A stretch of DNA of 64,000 nucleotides from CAVSDF01 sp963726715. GTDB taxonomy: Bacteria; Bacteroidota; Rhodothermia; Rhodothermales; BA12. The notes beneath the pieces are model-generated. The model saw only the letters and a program-made list of their open reading frames with translations, ran no database searches and was not told the origin of the DNA. The position numbers and the translations under genes are program-made. The stretch's first letter is position 1, and each line of letters opens with the position of its first letter. Location: contig CAVSDF010000005.1 of the NCBI GenBank assembly GCA_963726715.1, positions 1 to 64,000 of the forward strand, in the 5' to 3' direction. Shown piece by piece: positions 21,352 through 30,658 of this stretch.

Positions 21352-21370
21352 GACGGGGGACTTCGCGCCG

Positions 21371-21853
21371 TCAGAGGCGGATGAACGAGCCGATTTCGGG
21401 GTGACGGGCCAACTCCGCCGCCTCGTCGTCGGTGGGGCGCTGGGGGCGGTCGCGGTCGCAGGCGACGAGGCAGAGGAAGCCGAGCGGCGCGTCGGCGTCG
21501 GCGCGGAACTGGTGCCAGTGCATCGGCGGCACGCGCACGAGGTCGCGCTCGCCGACGGCGGTCACCGCGTCGCCGACGAGCACGCGTCCGCGTCCGCGCA
21601 GGATCATCACGGCGTGGACGTGCGCGTGCCGCTCGAACGTCGAGTGGCCGCCGGGGGCGATCTCGAAGTAGCGCACCTCGACCCCCGGCGCGGCGTCTCC
21701 GTCGAAGAGCACCTGCCGCGTGATGTCGCGGAAATGCGTGCCGACGGGCTTGTAGGCGTGCACGCCGACGCTGTCCCACCCGAACGCCTCGCCGTCGTCA
21801 CGAAAGGCGCGGACGTGGGGCGTGGTCTCGGTGGAGGGCGTGGGGTCGGACAT
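21371..21853 (-). CDS. Cupin-domain protein paired with RuBisCO-like protein
   Basis: Single-domain cupin, 160 residues. The metal-binding motif 1 reads PGGHSTFERHAHVHAVMILR and motif 2 reads RVPPMHWHQFRADAD, followed by LGFLCLVACDRDRPQ. It is transcribed just downstream of the RuBisCO-like gene on the same strand, 103 bases apart. Established knowledge: in Rhodospirillum rubrum a cupin acts after a RuBisCO-like isomerase, releasing methanethiol from 1-methylthioxylulose 5-phosphate to give the isoprenoid precursor DXP. The neighbourhood makes the same role the best inference here, but the substrate has not been shown. Confidence 0.8.
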   Translation of the reverse strand: MSDPTPSTETTPHVRAFRDDGEAFGWDSVGVHAYKPVGTHFRDITRQVLFDGDAAPGVEVRYFEIAPGGHSTFERHAHVHAVMILRGRGRVLVGDAVTAVGERDLVRVPPMHWHQFRADADAPLGFLCLVACDRDRPQRPTDDEAAELARHPEIGSFIRL

Positions 21854-21880
21854 CGGGGACGAGAGAATGCAAGCGGGTGA

Positions 21881-21909
21881 ACCTGACAGGTCTCCCGGAC
21901 CTGACAGGT
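21881..21909. repeat. Paired ACCTGACAGGT intergenic palindromes
   Basis: Two direct copies of the 11-mer ACCTGACAGGT (21881-21891 and 21899-21909) between the RuBisCO-like gene and the cupin gene. The same family recurs at 24831-24863 and 25877-25907. Confidence 0.75.
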
Positions 21910-21956
21910 TTGGAGACGGCTGCGGCGAAACGTGTTCGGGACGGGCGCCGATCCCG

Positions 21957-23093
21957 TCAGCCCTCCGCGTCCGCCGTCGCGGCTTCGGCGGCGGCGACGA
22001 GGGCGCGGGTGGCGGCGGTGATGTCGGGGGCGTCGAGGAGGCTGCCGCCGACGAGGAGCATCGCGCGGCGTCCGTAGACGCCGACGAGTTCGGCGGCGCG
22101 CTCGCGCGTCATCCCGCCCGCGGGTGTCGGGAGGGCGGGTCGCACCGGTCCCATCGGGCCGAGGGCACGAGCGGCGACGGCGCGGCAGGCATCGACCGAG
22201 ACCGAAAAGCGTCCGCCGTGGCCGGCGAAGATCACCGCGTCGGCGCCGTAGAGGCGGAAGATCTGCCCCGTCACCACGTCGAGCGGCGCCTTGACGGTGC
22301 CGGAGAACGCCGGATGCGCGAGGATCGGCACGCCGAAGCGCACGAGCGCGAGCATGGCCGGAAGCCCGACGAGCATCGGGGCGACGAGGAGCGCGTCGGC
22401 GCCGAGGGCGACGGCCTGCTCGGCCTGGGCGAGGACGACATCGGGCGCGCCCGAGACGTTCGGCGCGTAGCGCGTGCGCCGCCCGGTCGCCTGCGCCGCC
22501 GCGTCGAGCGCCCCGACGACCGCGACGACGCGCTCGGCGAACGGCGCCGTCGGCTGCATCGAGAGGTAGTGGTCGTCCTTGACGACATCGCAGCCGCCGA
22601 GGGCGAGGCGGTGGGCGACGTCGGCGAGTTCGTGCGCGGTGAGCCCGGCGGGCTTGAGCGCACTTGCGATGAGCGGACGCGCCGGATCGCCCGCCATCCG
22701 CCGGAGGCCATCGGCGCCAAACGCCGGTCCGTAGCGGCCGTGTACGAGGACGGCGTCGGGCACATCGAATCCGACCAGATCGACGCCCGCGTGCAGCGAG
22801 GCGTTGCCGAAGACGACGTTCATCAGCTGCGCCGGATCGGTCGCGGCGGTGAACGTCGGCAGGCTCAGGCGCGCGACGTACGCGCCCTCTCCATCCTCGT
22901 CGACCGATTCGACGTGGCCCATCAGGCGGTCGCGCACGAACGGGTAGCGCGCGGCGACGCTGCGCGGCGTCTCGATCGATTGTTCGAGCAGGAGCGCGTC
23001 GGCGAAGGCGGCGGCCTCGTCGGCGGTGCGGGCCGGCAGGCGGTAGGTGACCGAGAGGGCGCCGGTGAAGGCGTCGGGGAGGGGCAGGGGCAT
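21957..23093 (-). CDS. RuBisCO-like protein (form IV)
   Basis: Member of the RuBisCO large-chain superfamily, 378 residues, shorter than true RuBisCO (about 460) but the size of R. rubrum-type RuBisCO-like proteins. Retained: the lysine of ASALKPAGLT (RuBisCO Lys175 position) and the metal-site lysine and aspartate in CDVVKDDHY (Lys201, Asp203). The usual Glu204 is replaced by His (KDDH). The loop-6 lysine (Lys334) is absent; that region reads FAGHGGRFS. It therefore should not fix CO2. Isomerase or enolase action on a sugar phosphate is expected. The neighbouring cupin favours 5-methylthioribulose 1-phosphate isomerisation. Other RuBisCO-like roles (apionate breakdown) remain possible. No frame break. 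Confidence 0.88.
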   Translation of the reverse strand: MPLPLPDAFTGALSVTYRLPARTADEAAAFADALLLEQSIETPRSVAARYPFVRDRLMGHVESVDEDGEGAYVARLSLPTFTAATDPAQLMNVVFGNASLHAGVDLVGFDVPDAVLVHGRYGPAFGADGLRRMAGDPARPLIASALKPAGLTAHELADVAHRLALGGCDVVKDDHYLSMQPTAPFAERVVAVVGALDAAAQATGRRTRYAPNVSGAPDVVLAQAEQAVALGADALLVAPMLVGLPAMLALVRFGVPILAHPAFSGTVKAPLDVVTGQIFRLYGADAVIFAGHGGRFSVSVDACRAVAARALGPMGPVRPALPTPAGGMTRERAAELVGVYGRRAMLLVGGSLLDAPDITAATRALVAAAEAATADAEG

Positions 23094-23375
23094 CGAAGGC
23101 GGCGGGCAGAGCAGGGCGGCGGAACGCGTCGAGGGGCGATCTGGCTTCCTGTGACGGGGCGGTGGTACGCCCCCTCTGCCCGTCGGGCACCTCGCTCACG
23201 CGTGGGAATGAGGTCCGCTTCGGAGCGCGTTCCCCTACGGGGACCTTCGGTTCAGCGCGTAGAAGCAGGAGGGGAAAGACCGACGCACCCACGTCCACCG
23301 TCACTGCGCTGCGCGCCGGGGCAGGGCGTCGGGGCGGTATCTTGGGGGCATCCACAACCCAACCCCCGTTTTGCA

Positions 23376-24811
23376 ATGGCAAACGCGTCCTACGACGTCG
23401 TCGTCGTCGGCACCGGCCCTGGCGGCTATGAGACCGCCATCCGCGCCGCCCAGCTCGGCTACACGACCGCCGTCATCGAGAAGAACAAGCTCGGCGGCGT
23501 CTGCCTGAACATCGGCTGCATCCCGACGAAGGCCCTCCTCAAGAGCGCCGAACTCGTCGCCGACGCCAAAAACGCCGAGTCCTACGGCCTCTCCGGCACC
23601 CTCACGCCCGACTTCCCGCGCGTCATCGCCCGCAGCCGCGGCGTGGCGGCGAAGATGAACAAGGGCGTCGAGTACCTGATGAAGAAGAACAAGATCACGG
23701 TCCACTTCGGCGCCGCGACGATCACCGGGCCGCGGCACGCTCTCCGTCGAGCCGTCGACCGACATGGACGGCAAGGCCATCGGTGAGCCGATGACCGTCA
23801 CCGGGCGCCACATCATCGTGGCGACGGGCGCGCGGGCGCGCGAGATCCCGCCGCTCCCGGTCGACGGACGGCGCATCATCACCTACAAGGAGGCGATGAC
23901 GCAGACGGAGAAGCCCAAGCGGCTCGTCGTCGTCGGCGCGGGCGCGATCGGCGTCGAGTTCGCCTACGTGTACCACTTCATGGGCACCGAGGTGACGGTC
24001 GTCGAGGTGCAGGACCGCCTCGTGCCGGTCGAGGACGCCGACGTGTCGAAGGAGCTCGAGAAGGCGTACAAGAAGATGGGAATCAAGGTCATGACCGGCT
24101 CGCAGGTGCAGGGCGTCGACGGCGAGTACGGCGCCCTCAAGGTGCGCGTGAAGACCGCCAAGGGCGAGCAGGTGCTCGAATGCGACCAGGTGCTCTCGGC
24201 GGTCGGCGTGACCGGCAACGTCGAGAACATCGGCCTCGAAACGGTCGGCATCCGCGCCGAGCGCGGCGAGATCAAGATCGACGAGTGGGGCTTCACGGGC
24301 GCCGCGGGCTTCCACGCCATCGGCGACGTCGCCGGTGCGCCGTGGCTCGCGCACAAGGCCTCGCACGAGGGCATCGCCTGCATCGAGCACATCGCCGCCG
24401 GCGAGGGCAAGTTCGACGGCCATCCGCACCCGCTCAACAAGTCGGCGATCCCCGGCTGCACGTACTGCCAGCCGCAGATCGGCTCGGTCGGGCTGACGGA
24501 GGCCAAGGCGCGCGAGGACGGGCGCGACATCAAGGTCGGCGTCTTCCCGTTCGCGGCGTCGGGCAAGGCGTCGGCGATCGGGCACACCGGCGGCTTCGTC
24601 AAGATCGTCCTCGACGCGCGCTACGGCGAGATCCTCGGCGCGCACATCGTCGGCCCGGAAGCGACCGAACTCATCACCGAGGTCGTCGCTCGCGATGGCC
24701 GCCGAGGCGACGGGCGAGACGCTGATGGAGGCCATCCACCCGCACCCGACGCTCTCGGAAGCCGTCCTGGAGGCCGTCAAGGTCGCCTACGGCATCCCGA
24801 TGAACATCTGA
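23376..24811 (+). CDS. lpdA: Dihydrolipoyl dehydrogenase (E3)
   Basis: FAD-dependent disulfide reductase that reoxidises lipoamide in 2-oxoacid dehydrogenase and glycine cleavage complexes. It begins MANASYDVVVVGTGPGGYET with the FAD-binding motif, has the redox-active pair in GGVCLNIGCIPTKALL, a second nucleotide-binding motif LVVVGAGAIGVEF, and the C-terminal His-Glu region MEAIHPHPTLSEAVLEA. About 476 residues after repair. Frame breaks near 23735 and 24690; removing one base at each restores TGRGTLSVEPS and ITEVVLAMAAEATGETL. None of the E1/E2 partners are adjacent. Confidence 0.92.
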
Positions 24812-24830
24812 CCGCGGTTGCGGCGGCGCG

Positions 24831-24863
24831 AACACCTGTCAGGTCCCCAACCTGACAGGTGTT
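24831..24863. repeat. Perfect 14-bp inverted repeat after lpdA (ACCTGTCAGGT family)
   Basis: AACACCTGTCAGGT and its exact complement flank a five-base loop, 20 bases after the lpdA stop. Stem and position fit a terminator. The core motif also belongs to the palindrome family at 21881 and 25877, so it is probably a dispersed repeat reused as a transcript end. Confidence 0.75.
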
Positions 24864-24938
24864 CGCCGTTTGGGGGTTTCTCCCGCCCGGCGCGGGGCGC
24901 GATGGGGCCGCGTGGACCGTGTGCGGTGGCGGTGCGAC

Positions 24939-24967
24939 GTAGAGACGCATCGGCGATGCGTCTCTAC
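24939..24967. repeat. Palindromic intergenic repeat (GTAGAGACGC family), copy 3
   Basis: 29-base palindrome with the same core as 12054-12082 but 13 kb away and with different flanks, so the palindrome itself is the mobile or conserved unit. Confidence 0.8.
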
Positions 24968-25064
24968 CGGGGGCCGTCCGTGCGCAATCGTCCCCACATC
25001 GCCCCGCCGTCCCCGCGCGCGGCCCGACCCCCACCGCCCCACCACGCGGCCCGTGCGTGCCCCA

Positions 25065-25811
25065 TCACGGCAACCGCCACGCGCGGCGCAGCGACCGGTG
25101 GGCGGCGGCGGTGAGTTGCACCATCACGGGCGCGCGGGCGGCGTCGAGCCAGCCGACGAGGGCGTCGAGGGGGCGGGCGGCCATGGCGGTGCATCCGCTC
25201 GTCGTGTCGCCGGGGCCGCCCCACTGGTGCAGGAAGATGCACGAGCCGCGCCCGGCGAGCCGCCCGGCAGGCCCGATGGCGTCGTTGTGGGCGACGACGA
25301 CGCCCGCGCGGTACAGGTCGTCGGGGCGGCGCATCTCCTCGTGGCGAGCCGTAGTCGGGCGACTGCCGGGCGCGTGATGACCTCGTTGTAGCGGCTCGAC
25401 GCCACGTCGTCGACGCATTCGAGGTCGGCGGTGGCGATGCGGAGCGGGAGGCGGCTCGGGATGCGGGCGCGTAGGCGAAGGCTTCGGTCAGGCGGAAGAC
25501 GCCCGCCGGGGCGCGCCCGTCGCCCTCCTGCTTCACCGGACCGGCGAGGCGCCGCGCTTCGCCCGCCGCCGTCGCCGTGCAGGCCGCGTCCCCACCCGAG
25601 GCCGCCGCGCCCGACGACGACCGGCACCGCCGCGCCCGACCGTCCGCCACCGCGCCCGCGCGCTGGCGCGTTCGTAGCGCTGCATCGTGCCCGTCGTCGC
25701 CGTCCACGAGGGCGTCACGACGACGACCATCTGCCGCGCGCCGGTCGGCACCTGCGCCGATGCGGCCGGGGCGACGGTGACGAGGACGAGGAGGAGCAGG
25801 GCGGAGCGCAT
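25065..25811 (-). CDS. L,D-transpeptidase-like (YkuD family) secreted protein, several frame breaks
   Basis: Predicted exported cell-wall enzyme, about 245 residues after repair. The ATG at 25811 gives a signal peptide (MRSALLLLVLVTVAPAASAQ). The C-terminal half carries YRAGVVVAHND, GRGSCIFLHQWGGPG and the catalytic-type motif TTSGCTAMA (H...SGC), as in the YkuD-like group with a shortened active site. Between them, EGDGRAPAGVFRLTEAFAYA is also typical. The frame breaks about five times between 25340 and 25680. At about 25345 removing one C joins SPDYGS to HEEMRRPDD. Probably consensus errors. Confidence 0.75.
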
Positions 25812-25876
25812 CGGCAGGGAATCGGAATCGACCGCGCAGAATACGCCTCCACGTTCGCCTGCGGACGATGGTGCGA

Positions 25877-25907
25877 AACCTGTCAGGTGCGGGGACCCGA
25901 ACAGGTT
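25877..25907. repeat. ACCTGTCAGGT-family palindrome between two minus-strand genes
   Basis: AACCTGTCAGGT at 25877 with a partial inverted partner ACAGGTT at 25901. It lies upstream of the L,D-transpeptidase gene and downstream of the M1 peptidase gene. Confidence 0.65.
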
Positions 25908-25977
25908 GGGGCCGCAGAGGCAGCACGCCTGCCCGGCGCACGATCCGCAAACCCCTTCTCCAAGTCCCAATCCCCCA

Positions 25978-27682
25978 TCACTCGGCCACGCGCAGCAGCC
26001 ACTCCGACGGGTCGACGGTTACGCGGCTGCTCGCGCTCGGGAGGGCGACGGTGGCGGCGCCGCCGGGCATCTCGATGCGGCGGACGGTGCCGTCGATCTC
26101 GACCTCGACCGGCATCGGGAAGGGCAGGCCGTTCGGCACGTCCCACCGCAGCGAGAGTCTGGCGCCGGTGCGGGTCTCGACGAGGCGCGGGAGGGCGGGC
26201 TGGCGCAGGTAGACCTCGAAGAACCACGCCATGTCGCGCCCGGCGATGGCGCTCGCGGTGCGCATCAAGTCGTCGGTCGAGGCGAAGCGGGCGGGGTTGC
26301 GGCGAGCGCTCGGCCTCGGGCGTCGGGTAGGCCATGCGGCGCAGGGAGCGGAAGAAGGCCTCGTCGCCCATCGTCGCCGCGGAGCGCGTTGAGGATCGAG
26401 CGCGCCCTTGTTGTAGATGTCGGAGATGTTGCCTTCCGCCGACTGAGCGGGAGCTCGCGTGGGGCGGCGGTCGAAGCGGTTTCGCGCGGGGCCCGAGGCG
26501 GCGTTGCGGAAGGCGGTTGCGACGGCGGCGGCGCGGTGCCCTCGCGTCGCGAGCTCGACGTAGAGCGGCTGCATGTAGGAGCAGAAGCCCTCGTGGATCC
26601 ACCAGTCGCGCCAGTCGCTCGCGGTGACGAGGTTGCCCCACCACTCGTGGCCGAACTCGTGGTGGTGGAGCCAGTCGAAGCCGTCGGGCGCGTCGGTGAA
26701 GGTCGAGCCGTAGGCGTTGATCGTCTGGTGCTCCATCCCCAGATGCGGCGTGTGGGCGATGCCGTACTTGTCGCGCCGCCACGGGTACGGCCCGACGGCC
26801 TCCTCGTAGAAGCGCACGTGCGCCTTGAACTCTGGCCACTGCCGGAGCGCGTCGTCGTAGCGCTCCGGGAGGACGTAGAAGACGGCGGGGATCGTCTCGC
26901 CGGTGACGCTCTCGTACGTGTCCTCGATGACGCGGTAGGGCGCGATGTTGAGGGCGATGCCGTAGTTGTTGACGGGGTAGTGCGTCTTCCAGCGGTACGT
27001 GTGCCACGCGCCCGACGGTGCCGCGCCGGGCACGTCGGAGGCGAGCGTCTCGCCCTCGTCGATGCCTGCGAGGCGTCCGTTGGAGGCGACGACGAGGCCG
27101 GTCGGCACGGCGACGGAGATCGACATCGAGTCGGCTTCGTCGGACGGATGGTCCTTGACGGGCCACCACAGGTCGGCGCCTTCGGTCTGGCAACTCGTGG
27201 CGATCCACGGGCGCCCGTCGGCGGTCGAGGCCCACGTGAAGCCGCCGTCCCACGGCGGGCGCACGGCGACGCGCGGGGCGCCTTCGTAGCGGACCGTGGC
27301 GACGATGCGCGTCCCCGGCATCCGCGTGCGCCCGAGGCCGATCCAGAGCTGCCCGCCGCGCCGCGTCATCGGCGCCGCCGCCCCATCGACCACCACCGAT
27401 GGCACGGCGAACGTGGTGTCGAGGTCGAGCACGAGCACATCGGTCGGCGCGACGATGTCGACGGTCGCCGTCAGCCGCCCGGCGATGCGCTTCGTCTCCG
27501 GGTTGACGCGGACGGCGAGGTCGTAATGGCGGATGTCGAGCGCGGCCTGCTCGGTCGACAGCCGCCCGCCGGAGTCGAGGATCGGCGGGACGCGGTCGGA
27601 GAGCTGCGCCGACAGCGGGCTGGGCCGTGAGGGCAGCAGCGCCGAGGGCGGCGGCGAGGACAGGACGGGAGAAGTGGCGCAT
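25978..27682 (-). CDS. M1-family metallopeptidase (aminopeptidase), exported
   Basis: Zinc aminopeptidase of the gluzincin M1 family, about 565 residues. The ATG at 27682 gives a signal-peptide-like N-terminus (SRPVLAAALGAAALTAQP), so it probably acts in the periplasm. The substrate-anchoring motif is GMEHQT (in place of GAMEN), the zinc site is HHEFGHEWWGN (HEXXH) and the third ligand is the Glu of WWIHEGFCSYMQ. The catalytic-domain text NISDIYNKGA follows. Frame breaks near 27640, 26470, 26390 and 26320. Joined fragments include GDEAFFRSLRRMAYPTPEAE and DLMRTASAIAGRDMAWFFEV. Likely intact in the organism. Confidence 0.85.
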
Positions 27683-28147
27683 CGGCAGTCGGGACGGGTG
27701 CACCACCACGTTACGACACGTACCGAGCGCCTCGCCTCCCGAGCATCTACGGAGCCGAGGCGTCAGGGGGCACAATCGGTCTCGTTTGAAGCCGAGCGTG
27801 TCCGGAGTCTTAGCCGACGTGAGATGCCCCCCGTGTTTTCATGCTGTTGGGGCGGCTGGACTACGGACACTGTCTAATTAGCGAGCCCTCTTTAGCGTAC
27901 GCCCTCCTGGCCGATACATCTCGGGAGCGTGGACATCGAGACGGAGCCTGCAACGGAGGGAGCGGCGCAGTGAAGCGGTTGTCTCCCCACGTCCGTCGCC
28001 ACCGGCGAGGATGGCTGGATGCGAGATGCGTCAGGATTCTGTTAAGGCTCGCTTTTGTTTTCCCCCTGATTAGTTACAAGTCTGTCGCGTTCTGTAGAGA
28101 GCCCGTCTACGGACCCTCCAGTCTCGAACCAGCCCCCCATCTGTTCC
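27683..28147. other. Intergenic gap with lower GC, divergent promoter area
   Basis: 465 bases between the divergently transcribed M1 peptidase and beta-barrel genes. GC content drops visibly (for example 27870-27900 and 28045-28085). No coding frame shows a domain; an open frame running from 27841 into the downstream lipoprotein gene is a chance extension. Promoters for both genes are expected here, but none is defined. Confidence 0.55.
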
Positions 28148-28813
28148 ATGCGCGTCCTGATCTGTTCAGCAGCGACATCGCTGCTGCTTCTTTCCGTCCC
28201 AGAGGCCTCGGCCCAGTTCGGCTTCGCCCTTCGCGCCTCCACGCTCGGCCTCGGTGGCGACGTCTCCTATCCCGTCAGCCCCACGTTCAACGTCCGCCTC
28301 GGTGGCAGCTACCTCGGCTACTCGCGGTCGGACGTGATCGAGAAGGACGACATCTCGCTCCAGTACAACGCCGACGGGCACGCCGGAAGCGGCCAGCTCA
28401 TGGCCGACTTCTTCCCGATGGGCAGCGGGCTGCGCCTCACCGGCGGCCTCGTGCTCAACCTGACCGAGGCCAACGCGCACGTGTTCTCGCTCACGCCTTA
28501 CACGATCAACGCCGGGCAGACCGACGAGAAGACGTTTACGCCCGATCGCGTCGGCACGCTGACCGGGCAGGTCGGCTACCAGAACCCGGTCGCGCCCTAC
28601 TTCGGCGTCGGCTTCGGCAACCCGGCGCGCGGCGGCTTCGGCGTCGAGTTCGAACTCGGCGCGATGTACGCGGGCAAGCCGCGCATCGAAATGACCGGTA
28701 CGGGCCTGATCGGGCCGACCGCCGAGCAGGCGCCCGCCCTCGAACGCGGCGTCGAGAGCTTCCGCGTCTACCCGATGGTCTCGCTCGGCCTCTCCTTCGG
28801 CACCCACAAGTAA
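28148..28813 (+). CDS. Outer membrane beta-barrel protein (function unknown)
   Basis: 221-residue protein with a signal peptide (MRVLICSAATSLLLLSVPEASAQ) followed by alternating hydrophobic/polar strands rich in Gly, Tyr and Phe (FNVRLGGSYLGYS, LRLTGGLVLNLTEA, YFGVGFGN, GGFGVEFELGAMYAG, VYPMVSLGLSFGTHK) and an aromatic/short C-terminus, the pattern of small outer-membrane barrels (eight to ten strands). No specific family is recognised. It is followed at 47 bases by a large lipoprotein gene in the same direction, so the two probably form one operon and may work together at the outer membrane. Confidence 0.75.
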   Translation: MRVLICSAATSLLLLSVPEASAQFGFALRASTLGLGGDVSYPVSPTFNVRLGGSYLGYSRSDVIEKDDISLQYNADGHAGSGQLMADFFPMGSGLRLTGGLVLNLTEANAHVFSLTPYTINAGQTDEKTFTPDRVGTLTGQVGYQNPVAPYFGVGFGNPARGGFGVEFELGAMYAGKPRIEMTGTGLIGPTAEQAPALERGVESFRVYPMVSLGLSFGTHK

Positions 28814-28860
28814 TCCATTCCCATCCCTCTCCCTCCGGAGACCTGTCGTTCAACCCCGTG

Positions 28861-30498
28861 ATGACCCCTTCCCTCTTGACTCGCGCGGCGCTCGGCCTGG
28901 CGCTGATCAGCACACCCCTCATTCTCTCGGCCTGCGACATCACCGCCGCGCAGGACGCCTTCGAAAACGTCAAGGTCGTCCTTGGCGTCGAAGCCCAGAA
29001 GACCACCGCAGGCGTCAGCTTCGTCGACGCCGCCACCGGCCAGCCCCTCTCCGCTGACTTCCTCGTGTCCCTCACCGGTCCGGACGCCGTGACCGTCGTG
29101 GATTCCTACGGCGACCCGCTCGACAAGCGGACGGCCAAGGGCGGCGTGGTCACCTTCGGCATCCACAACGCCAAGGCCCCCACGGCAAACGCGCCCGTGG
29201 TCGTGAGGCTCGACGCATCGCCGACGGGGTACCTGCCGGTCTCTCAGTCGCTCGTGCTCAGCGACACCGGCTCGGTGATGCTCCAGGTGCGCGTGCTGCG
29301 CCCGAGCGCCCCGAGCCGTGGAACGCAGACCGGGCAGCAGTCGAACACGACGACGAGCGCGGGGACGACGGCGCCCATCAGCGCGACGACCTCGGCGGCG
29401 GCACCGCCGAGCGGCGGCACGGCGGCGCCGCAGGCGACCGTCTCCGCGCCGGTCGGCACGACGCTCCGCGACGCGAACAACCAGGCGCTCACCGGCGCCG
29501 TCACGACGACCCTCACCTCCGTCGACCCGACGCAGGCGGCGAGCGTGTCGCTCCTGCCGGCGGGCCTCAGCACCGCGATCTTCGGCAAGAACGCCGCCAC
29601 CGCCAGCGTCGTCGTCGCCAGCGGCAACCTGCTCGTCTACGTCGGTGAGACGCCCGCGGCAACGGTGTCGAACGGGACGCTGCGCTTCAACATCCCGGCG
29701 AGCGTCACGACGAACCCGGCGACGGGCCAGCCGTGGGCGGCGGGGCAGACCACCCTCGCCTACCGCTTCCACATCCCCGCCGGCGGCACGGGTACGTGGG
29801 TTCAGGACGGCTCGTTCACGGTCGTCGATGCGCCCGGCGGTGGCTTCGCCCTCGAAACGACGCGTCCGTCTCTCTCGACGGGCTGGTGGGCCGGTGTCGT
29901 GCACGTGCAGACGACCGTCGATGTGACGGCGACGGTCAACCGGAACGGTCAGACCGGCACCCTGGAGGTGACCCTCTCGCAGCCGGGCGTCTCGCGCACC
30001 CTCACGCTCAGCGGCACCCAGAGCACGGCCACCTTCGCCGACGTGCCGACGCTCTCGAACGGCGGTGTGCGCACCATCGGGGTGGTTTACGGCGCCGGGC
30101 AGGTGGCGAGCGCTTCGACGACGGGCACATCGGCGACGGTCTCGCTCGGCGCGCCGAGCCCGGCCATCACGCTGACCGTCACACCCAAGTGCGCCACCCC
30201 GGACCGGGGCCTGTACTTCGCCACCCTGCCGTCGATCTTCATCCAGGTCTCCGAGTCGGGTCAGAACAGCTACTTCTCCCTCGGCGACGTCACCAAGGCC
30301 GCCGTCGTCACGCGGCAGGGCGGCACGGCCGCCGGCAAGATCCTCAAGGCGACGTTCTCGACGAACCTGATGCAGGTGGGCAAGACCTACGACCTGATCG
30401 GTGTCTACGAAGGCAACACGTTCGGGCCGGAGACGCGCACCGTCATGAGCTCGGTCACCGACATCACGTGGGAGGTCGACGACGACTACTGCCAGTGA
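28861..30498 (+). CDS. Large lipoprotein of unknown function
   Basis: 545-residue predicted lipoprotein. The ATG at 28861 gives a hydrophobic N-terminus with lipobox PLILSAC. The mature protein starts DITAAQDAFENVKVVLGVEA and has Ig/carboxypeptidase-regulatory-like beta text (GVSFVDAATGQPLSADFLVS), a low-complexity Thr/Ser/Ala/Gly linker (about residues 150-200), then more beta-sandwich-like repeats up to a C-terminus ending WEVDDDYCQ. Three cysteines are visible: the lipobox Cys, one in PKCATPD and one near the end. No enzyme motif is recognised. No frame break, and it is closed by a strong terminator. Confidence 0.8.
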   Translation: MTPSLLTRAALGLALISTPLILSACDITAAQDAFENVKVVLGVEAQKTTAGVSFVDAATGQPLSADFLVSLTGPDAVTVVDSYGDPLDKRTAKGGVVTFGIHNAKAPTANAPVVVRLDASPTGYLPVSQSLVLSDTGSVMLQVRVLRPSAPSRGTQTGQQSNTTTSAGTTAPISATTSAAAPPSGGTAAPQATVSAPVGTTLRDANNQALTGAVTTTLTSVDPTQAASVSLLPAGLSTAIFGKNAATASVVVASGNLLVYVGETPAATVSNGTLRFNIPASVTTNPATGQPWAAGQTTLAYRFHIPAGGTGTWVQDGSFTVVDAPGGGFALETTRPSLSTGWWAGVVHVQTTVDVTATVNRNGQTGTLEVTLSQPGVSRTLTLSGTQSTATFADVPTLSNGGVRTIGVVYGAGQVASASTTGTSATVSLGAPSPAITLTVTPKCATPDRGLYFATLPSIFIQVSESGQNSYFSLGDVTKAAVVTRQGGTAAGKILKATFSTNLMQVGKTYDLIGVYEGNTFGPETRTVMSSVTDITWEVDDDYCQ

Positions 30499-30516
30499 GC
30501 CGTCTCTGCACCTGCG

Positions 30517-30552
30517 ACGCGCCCCGGCCTGCGAGAGCATGCCGGGGCGCGT
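30517..30552 (+). terminator. Rho-independent terminator after the lipoprotein gene
   Basis: A 12-bp GC stem (ACGCGCCCCGGC with its complement) and a 12-base loop, followed by TCGTTTCAT, begins 18 bases after the stop codon. Confidence 0.8.
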
Positions 30553-30658
30553 TCGTTTCATCGCTCCGGATTTAGGGCTCCGGTCGCGCGCATCGGCAGA
30601 CAGCGCCGCGCGCGGATCGGACAGGGCGAGCCGAGCGGCACGCCGCGCCGCGCTCGCC

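Noticed and set aside
21957..23093. True carbon-fixing RuBisCO
   Set aside because: The loop-6 lysine is missing, Glu204 is replaced by His, the protein is too short, and no small subunit or phosphoribulokinase is nearby.
27841..28860. N-terminal extension of the lipoprotein gene back to 27841
   Set aside because: It would run through the beta-barrel gene in another frame. The ATG at 28861 gives a perfect lipobox.
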